DNA from: Thauera aminoaromatica S2
GTDB lineage: Bacteria; Pseudomonadota; Gammaproteobacteria; Burkholderiales; Rhodocyclaceae
Length of the DNA: 54,367 nt
NCBI RefSeq assembly: GCF_000310185.1
Contig: NZ_AMXD01000010.1
Coordinates: forward strand, 1-54,367
Direction of reading: 5' to 3'
In this document: piece after piece, positions 51,057 to 54,367 of the stretch
How positions within the stretch are numbered: the stretch's first letter is position 1
How the letters are laid out: each line of letters opens with the position of its first letter
Notes under the pieces: model-generated
Told to the model about the DNA's origin: nothing
Database searches by the model: none
What the model saw: only the letters and a program-made list of their open reading frames with translations
Made by a program: the position numbers and the translations under genes

Positions 51057-51737
51057 ATGAGTACGGACGCCTCGGACTGGCGGGTCCCCGCCGCCACCCT
51101 GCGCTGGCTGGACGCGGTGCCGGCCGAGCGCGGCGTGGCCATGCTGGTCCGCCATTCGGTGCGCGACCCCTTGCCGCCCGGCGACCTCGGCTACGCCAAC
51201 GCGCTCAACGCCGAAGGCGTCGAGCTCGCGCGCAGCCTTGGCGAGCGCCTGCACGGACGCCTGCGCAGCCTGCACACCAGCCCGCTGCAGCGCTGTGTGC
51301 ACACCGCCGAGGTCTTCGCGCGCGTGGCCGGCGACACGCCACCGATCGTCACCGACCGCATGCTCGGCGACCCCGGCGCCTGGGTGCTCGACCGCGCGCT
51401 GGCGGGCGAGAACTGGAAGCGCCTCGGCAGCGAGGGGATCATGGAGCAGTTGGCGACGACCGACGAGGACCTGCCCGGCACGCGTCCGGCGCGCGTGGGC
51501 GCGCAGAACCTCGCCATGCACATGCTCGCGATCGCCGCGGGCTCGCCCGGTCTGCACGTCTTCGTCACCCACGACATCCTGCTCGCGATCGCGGCGGCGC
51601 GCTTCCTCGGCCCGCCGCCGGCCGGCCCGGAGCGCTGGCCGGGCTACCTCGAGGCCGCCTTCTTCTGGCAGGACGACGACGGCCTCCACGCCGGCTATCG
51701 CGACCGCCACCGCGGCGGCCTCACCGGCGCGCGCTGA
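51057..51737 (+). CDS. Histidine phosphatase superfamily protein
   Basis: Predicted 226 residues. The phosphate-pocket signature is VAMLVRHSVRDPL (RHS in place of the common RHG). It is followed by LNAEGVELARSLGERL, the SPLQRCVHTAEVFA block and the late catalytic HVFVTHDILLAI. These mark the branch 1 phosphoglycerate mutase/phosphatase fold. The substrate is unknown. It lies 190 bp upstream of the dehydrogenase operon on the same strand and may be transcribed separately. Confidence 0.85.
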   Translation: MSTDASDWRVPAATLRWLDAVPAERGVAMLVRHSVRDPLPPGDLGYANALNAEGVELARSLGERLHGRLRSLHTSPLQRCVHTAEVFARVAGDTPPIVTDRMLGDPGAWVLDRALAGENWKRLGSEGIMEQLATTDEDLPGTRPARVGAQNLAMHMLAIAAGSPGLHVFVTHDILLAIAAARFLGPPPAGPERWPGYLEAAFFWQDDDGLHAGYRDRHRGGLTGAR

Positions 51738-51926
51738 CGAAGCGGCAACCGCGTCGGGAACATCCGCGCACGGGCGCGCTCCAATCCCGCAAACGGAAAA
51801 CGTCGCGGCGCCGCCACCCGGTCGCCGACGACATCCACGCCCGGATGCCACCGGCGCCCAAAGGAGACGAACCCCGACCGGGGCGCGCAGGCATGCGGGG
51901 CCGACCGAGCCTGAAGGGAGCGCGCC

Positions 51927-53030
51927 ATGAGCACTGTCGCCCGGTTCCACATCGATCACGTCCGTTTCCTCGACCCGCAGGGCGAGGCGCTCGGGCCGCT
52001 GCCCGACTTCGCGCGCGATCCCGCACAGCTGGTCCCGATGTACCGCGCGATGTACCTCACGCGCACCTTCGACGCCAAGGCGATCGCGCTGCAGCGCACC
52101 GGCAAGCTCGGGACCTTCGCGTCGGCGCTCGGCCAGGAGGCGATCGGGGTCGGGGTGGCGAGCGCGATGCGTGCCGAGGACGCGCTGTTTCCCTCCTATC
52201 GCGAGCACGCCGCCCAGCTCGTGCGCGGCGTGCGCATCGAGGAGAGCCTGCGCTACTGGGGCGGCGACGAGCGCGGCAGCGACTTCGCCCAGGCCCGCCA
52301 CGACTTTCCCAACTGCGTGCCGATCGGCACCCAGGTCTGCCACGCCGCGGGCGCGGCCTATGCCTTCAAGCTGCGCGGCGAGGCGCGCGCGGCGGTGTGC
52401 TTCCTCGGCGACGGCGGCAGCTCGAAGGGCGACTTCTACGAGGGGCTCAACTTCGCCGCGGTGTGGAAGGCGCCCCTGCTGATCGTGGTGAGCAACAACC
52501 AGTGGGCGATCTCGGTGCCGCGCAGCGCGCAGAGCGCCACCGCCACGCTGGCGCAGAAGGCCATCGCCGCCGGCGTCGAGGGCGTGCAGGTCGACGGCAA
52601 CGACCTCGTTGCAGTGCACCACGTTGCCCGTGAAGCGCTGGCGAAGGCCCGCGCCGGCGGTCGACCGACCCTGATCGAGGCGGTCACCTATCGCCTCGGC
52701 GACCACACCACCGCCGACGACGCCTCGCGCTACCGCGACCCTGCGGTGGTGCAGGAGCAGTGGTCCTTCGAGCCGCTGACCCGGCTGCGCAACCACCTGG
52801 TCGGGCTCGGCGCCTGGGGGCCGGACAAGGAGGAGGCGCTCGCGCGCGAATGCACCGAGACCGTGAATGCCGCGGTCGAGGCCTATCTGAACACCCCGCC
52901 GCCCACCACCGCGGCGATGTTCGAGCACCTCTTCGCGACCCTGCCCGCCGCGCTCGTGGCCCAGCGCGACGAGGCCCTGCGCTTCACGCCGCGCAAGGCG
53001 GGCGGACAACCGGGAGGCGATCATGGCTGA
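51927..53030 (+). CDS. pdhA: 2-oxo acid (pyruvate) dehydrogenase E1 component, alpha subunit
   Basis: Predicted 367 residues with GGGAG before ATG. The E1-alpha fold shows MYLTRTFDAKAIALQRTGKLGTFASALGQEAIGVGVASAM, and the thiamine-diphosphate motif GDGGSSKGDFYEGLNFAAVWKAPLLIVVSNNQW. The phosphorylation-loop region is RLGDHTTADDASRYR. It decarboxylates a 2-oxo acid and passes the acyl group to E2. Pyruvate is the usual assignment for this subgroup, but branched-chain or acetoin substrates cannot be excluded. It overlaps E1-beta by 8 bp. Confidence 0.9.
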   Translation: MSTVARFHIDHVRFLDPQGEALGPLPDFARDPAQLVPMYRAMYLTRTFDAKAIALQRTGKLGTFASALGQEAIGVGVASAMRAEDALFPSYREHAAQLVRGVRIEESLRYWGGDERGSDFAQARHDFPNCVPIGTQVCHAAGAAYAFKLRGEARAAVCFLGDGGSSKGDFYEGLNFAAVWKAPLLIVVSNNQWAISVPRSAQSATATLAQKAIAAGVEGVQVDGNDLVAVHHVAREALAKARAGGRPTLIEAVTYRLGDHTTADDASRYRDPAVVQEQWSFEPLTRLRNHLVGLGAWGPDKEEALARECTETVNAAVEAYLNTPPPTTAAMFEHLFATLPAALVAQRDEALRFTPRKAGGQPGGDHG

Positions 53031-54003
53031 GATCAATCTCGTCGAGGCGGTTAACCTGGCCCTCGCCCACGAGCTCGCGCGCGACGAGGCGGTCGTGCTG
53101 CTCGGCGAGGACATCGGCGCCAACGGCGGCGTGTTCCGCGCCACGGTCGGGCTGCAGCAGCGCTTCGGCGCCGGGCGCGTGGTCGACACCCCGCTCGCCG
53201 AGACCGCGATCGTCGGCACCGCGATCGGCATGGCGGCGATGGGCCTCAGGCCGGTGGCGGAGATCCAGTTCTCCGGCTTCCTGTATCCGGCGATCGACCA
53301 CCTGATCAACCATGCCGCGCGCCTGCGCAACCGCACCCGCGGCCGGCTCACCTGCCCGCTGGTCGTGCGCACCCCCTGCGGCGGCGGCATCCATGCGCCC
53401 GAGCACCACTCGGAGAGCCCGGAGGCGATGCTCGCCCACACCCCCGGCCTGCGCGTGGTCATGCCGTCCTCGCCCGCACGCGCCTACGGCCTGCTGCTGG
53501 CGGCGATCCGCGACCCCGACCCGGTGATGTTCCTCGAGCCGACGCGGATGTACCGCCTGTTCCGCCAGGAGGTCGCCGACGACGGCGAGGCGCTGCCGCT
53601 GGACGTGTGCTTCACGCTGCGCGGCGGCACCGACCTCACCCTGGTGAGCTGGGGCGCGATGCTGCACGAGACCCAGGCCGCGGCCGACGCGCTCGCCACC
53701 GAGGGCATCTCGGCCGAGGTCATCGACGTCGCCACGCTCAAGCCGCTCGACCTGCCGACCATCCTGGAGTCGGTCGCCCGCACCGGGCGTTGCGTGATCG
53801 TGCACGAGGCCGCGCGCACCGCCGGCCTGGGCGCCGAGATCGCGGCCGGCCTCGCCGAGGAGGGCCTGTATTCCCTGCTCGCGCCGGTGCAGCGCGTCAC
53901 CGGCTACGACACGGTGATGCCGCTGTCGCGGCTCGAAACCCAGTACCTGCCGAGCGTCGAACGCATCGTCGCGGCGGCGCGCAAGACCCTGGAGGCATCA
54001 TGA
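53023..54003 (+). CDS. pdhB: 2-oxo acid (pyruvate) dehydrogenase E1 component, beta subunit
   Basis: Predicted 326 residues, full length for the family. Key pieces are VVLLGEDIGANGGVFRATVGLQQRFG, RVVDTPLAETAIVGTAIGMA, RPVAEIQFSGFLYPAIDHLINHAAR and the C-terminal CVIVHEAARTAGLGAEIAAGL. With E1-alpha it forms the alpha2beta2 decarboxylase. It overlaps both neighbours, indicating translational coupling. Confidence 0.92.
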   Translation: MAEINLVEAVNLALAHELARDEAVVLLGEDIGANGGVFRATVGLQQRFGAGRVVDTPLAETAIVGTAIGMAAMGLRPVAEIQFSGFLYPAIDHLINHAARLRNRTRGRLTCPLVVRTPCGGGIHAPEHHSESPEAMLAHTPGLRVVMPSSPARAYGLLLAAIRDPDPVMFLEPTRMYRLFRQEVADDGEALPLDVCFTLRGGTDLTLVSWGAMLHETQAAADALATEGISAEVIDVATLKPLDLPTILESVARTGRCVIVHEAARTAGLGAEIAAGLAEEGLYSLLAPVQRVTGYDTVMPLSRLETQYLPSVERIVAAARKTLEAS

Positions 54004-54367
54004 AGATCTTCAAGCTGCCCGACCTGGGCGAAGGACTGCAGGAAGCCGAGATCGTCGAATGGCATGTCAAGGCGGGCGACGAGATCGCCGCCGACCAGCC
54101 GCTGGTATCGGTCGAGACCGCCAAGGCGATCGTGGACATCCCCTCCCCTTACGATGGGCGGGTCGCGAAGCTGTACGGCGAGGTCGGCCAGCTCGTGCAT
54201 GTGGGCGCACCGCTCGCCGGCTTCGAGGGCGGCGCCGAGACCGCCGACACCGGCACCGTGGTCGGCGAGATGCAGGTCGGCCAGGAGGTGCGCGCCGAGG
54301 CGCCGGCCGCGCTCGCACCGGCAGCCCACGGCGGAGCGGGGATCCGCGCCACCCCGGCGGTGCGCGC
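54000..54367 (+). CDS. Dihydrolipoamide acyltransferase E2 (N-terminal part; cut by window edge)
   Basis: ATG at 54000 overlaps the E1-beta stop. The lipoyl domain MKIFKLPDLGEGLQEAEIVE...VSVETAKAIVDIPSPYDGRV carries the lipoylated Lys in ETAKA (residue about 43). A flexible Ala-rich linker and the start of the subunit-binding domain (IRATPAVR) follow. The catalytic domain is outside the window. Confidence 0.93.
   Translation, partial: MKIFKLPDLGEGLQEAEIVEWHVKAGDEIAADQPLVSVETAKAIVDIPSPYDGRVAKLYGEVGQLVHVGAPLAGFEGGAETADTGTVVGEMQVGQEVRAEAPAALAPAAHGGAGIRATPAVR

Overview
This is a GC-rich chromosomal window. Its gene families and gene styles (TctABC tripartite tricarboxylate transport, FabMG-type reductase, DUF1840, CsbD/PRC-barrel/DUF3309 stress proteins, RecJ, a Gram-positive-style 2-oxo acid dehydrogenase) suggest a betaproteobacterium, most likely Rhodocyclales (Thauera/Azoarcus-like). 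That placement is inference from gene content; no rRNA or tRNA gene was seen.

Layout. (1) 1-3614: ygiQ (partial), a cyanophycin-synthetase-like ATP-grasp protein, and a methyltransferase translationally coupled to it. (2) 3688-8013: a 1441-residue type V autotransporter with its own terminator. (3) 8125-10326: an intact IS21-family element with 7-bp target duplications. (4) 10441-16842: a lipoprotein hydrolase, a nucleotidyltransferase-fold protein, an IalB-family protein, a TctA/TctB permease pair, and a divergent TctC binding protein coupled to a second methyltransferase. (5) 16861-24493: two more CphA-like ATP-grasp proteins and an AMP-forming ligase; a second, unrelated IS21 element (20665-23147) splits the ligase. 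(6) 24674-28463: a conserved protein, a REP-type tandem repeat, recJ and a Crp-like regulator. (7) 28741-36279: small stress proteins plus a signalling set (Crp-PAS, CheB-CheR-PAS, PAS-GGDEF), with two frameshifted genes. (8) 36376-39400: DUF2254 membrane protein, FabMG-like protein, small basic protein. (9) 39470-50234: a giant cyclic beta-1,2-glucan synthase-like enzyme in an operon with BON and DUF883 proteins, then DUF3309 and glycine-zipper proteins. (10) 50470-54367: a phosphoketolase remnant, a histidine phosphatase, and the start of a 2-oxo acid dehydrogenase operon.

The most interesting content is the set of three CphA-family proteins. Each keeps the CphA N-domain and ATP-grasp domain, but the following Mur-ligase-like half is cut short and has lost its ATP-binding GTNGKTT loop. 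One was originally the C-terminal half of a roughly 1104-residue AMP-ligase/ATP-grasp fusion. Removing the IS21 element plus one copy of the 5-bp duplication restores a single uninterrupted frame. With two methyltransferases and a solute importer nearby, this looks like an uncharacterised amide-bond-forming (peptide or poly-amino-acid-like) pathway, at least partly inactivated by transposition in this strain.

A second pattern is regulatory. A dyad, TATGT-N10-ACAGA (or ACCGA), lies upstream of three unlinked small stress genes (csbD-like, lmo0937-like, glycine-zipper lipoprotein). Two closely similar atypical Crp/FNR-type regulators are encoded in the same window and are candidate partners.
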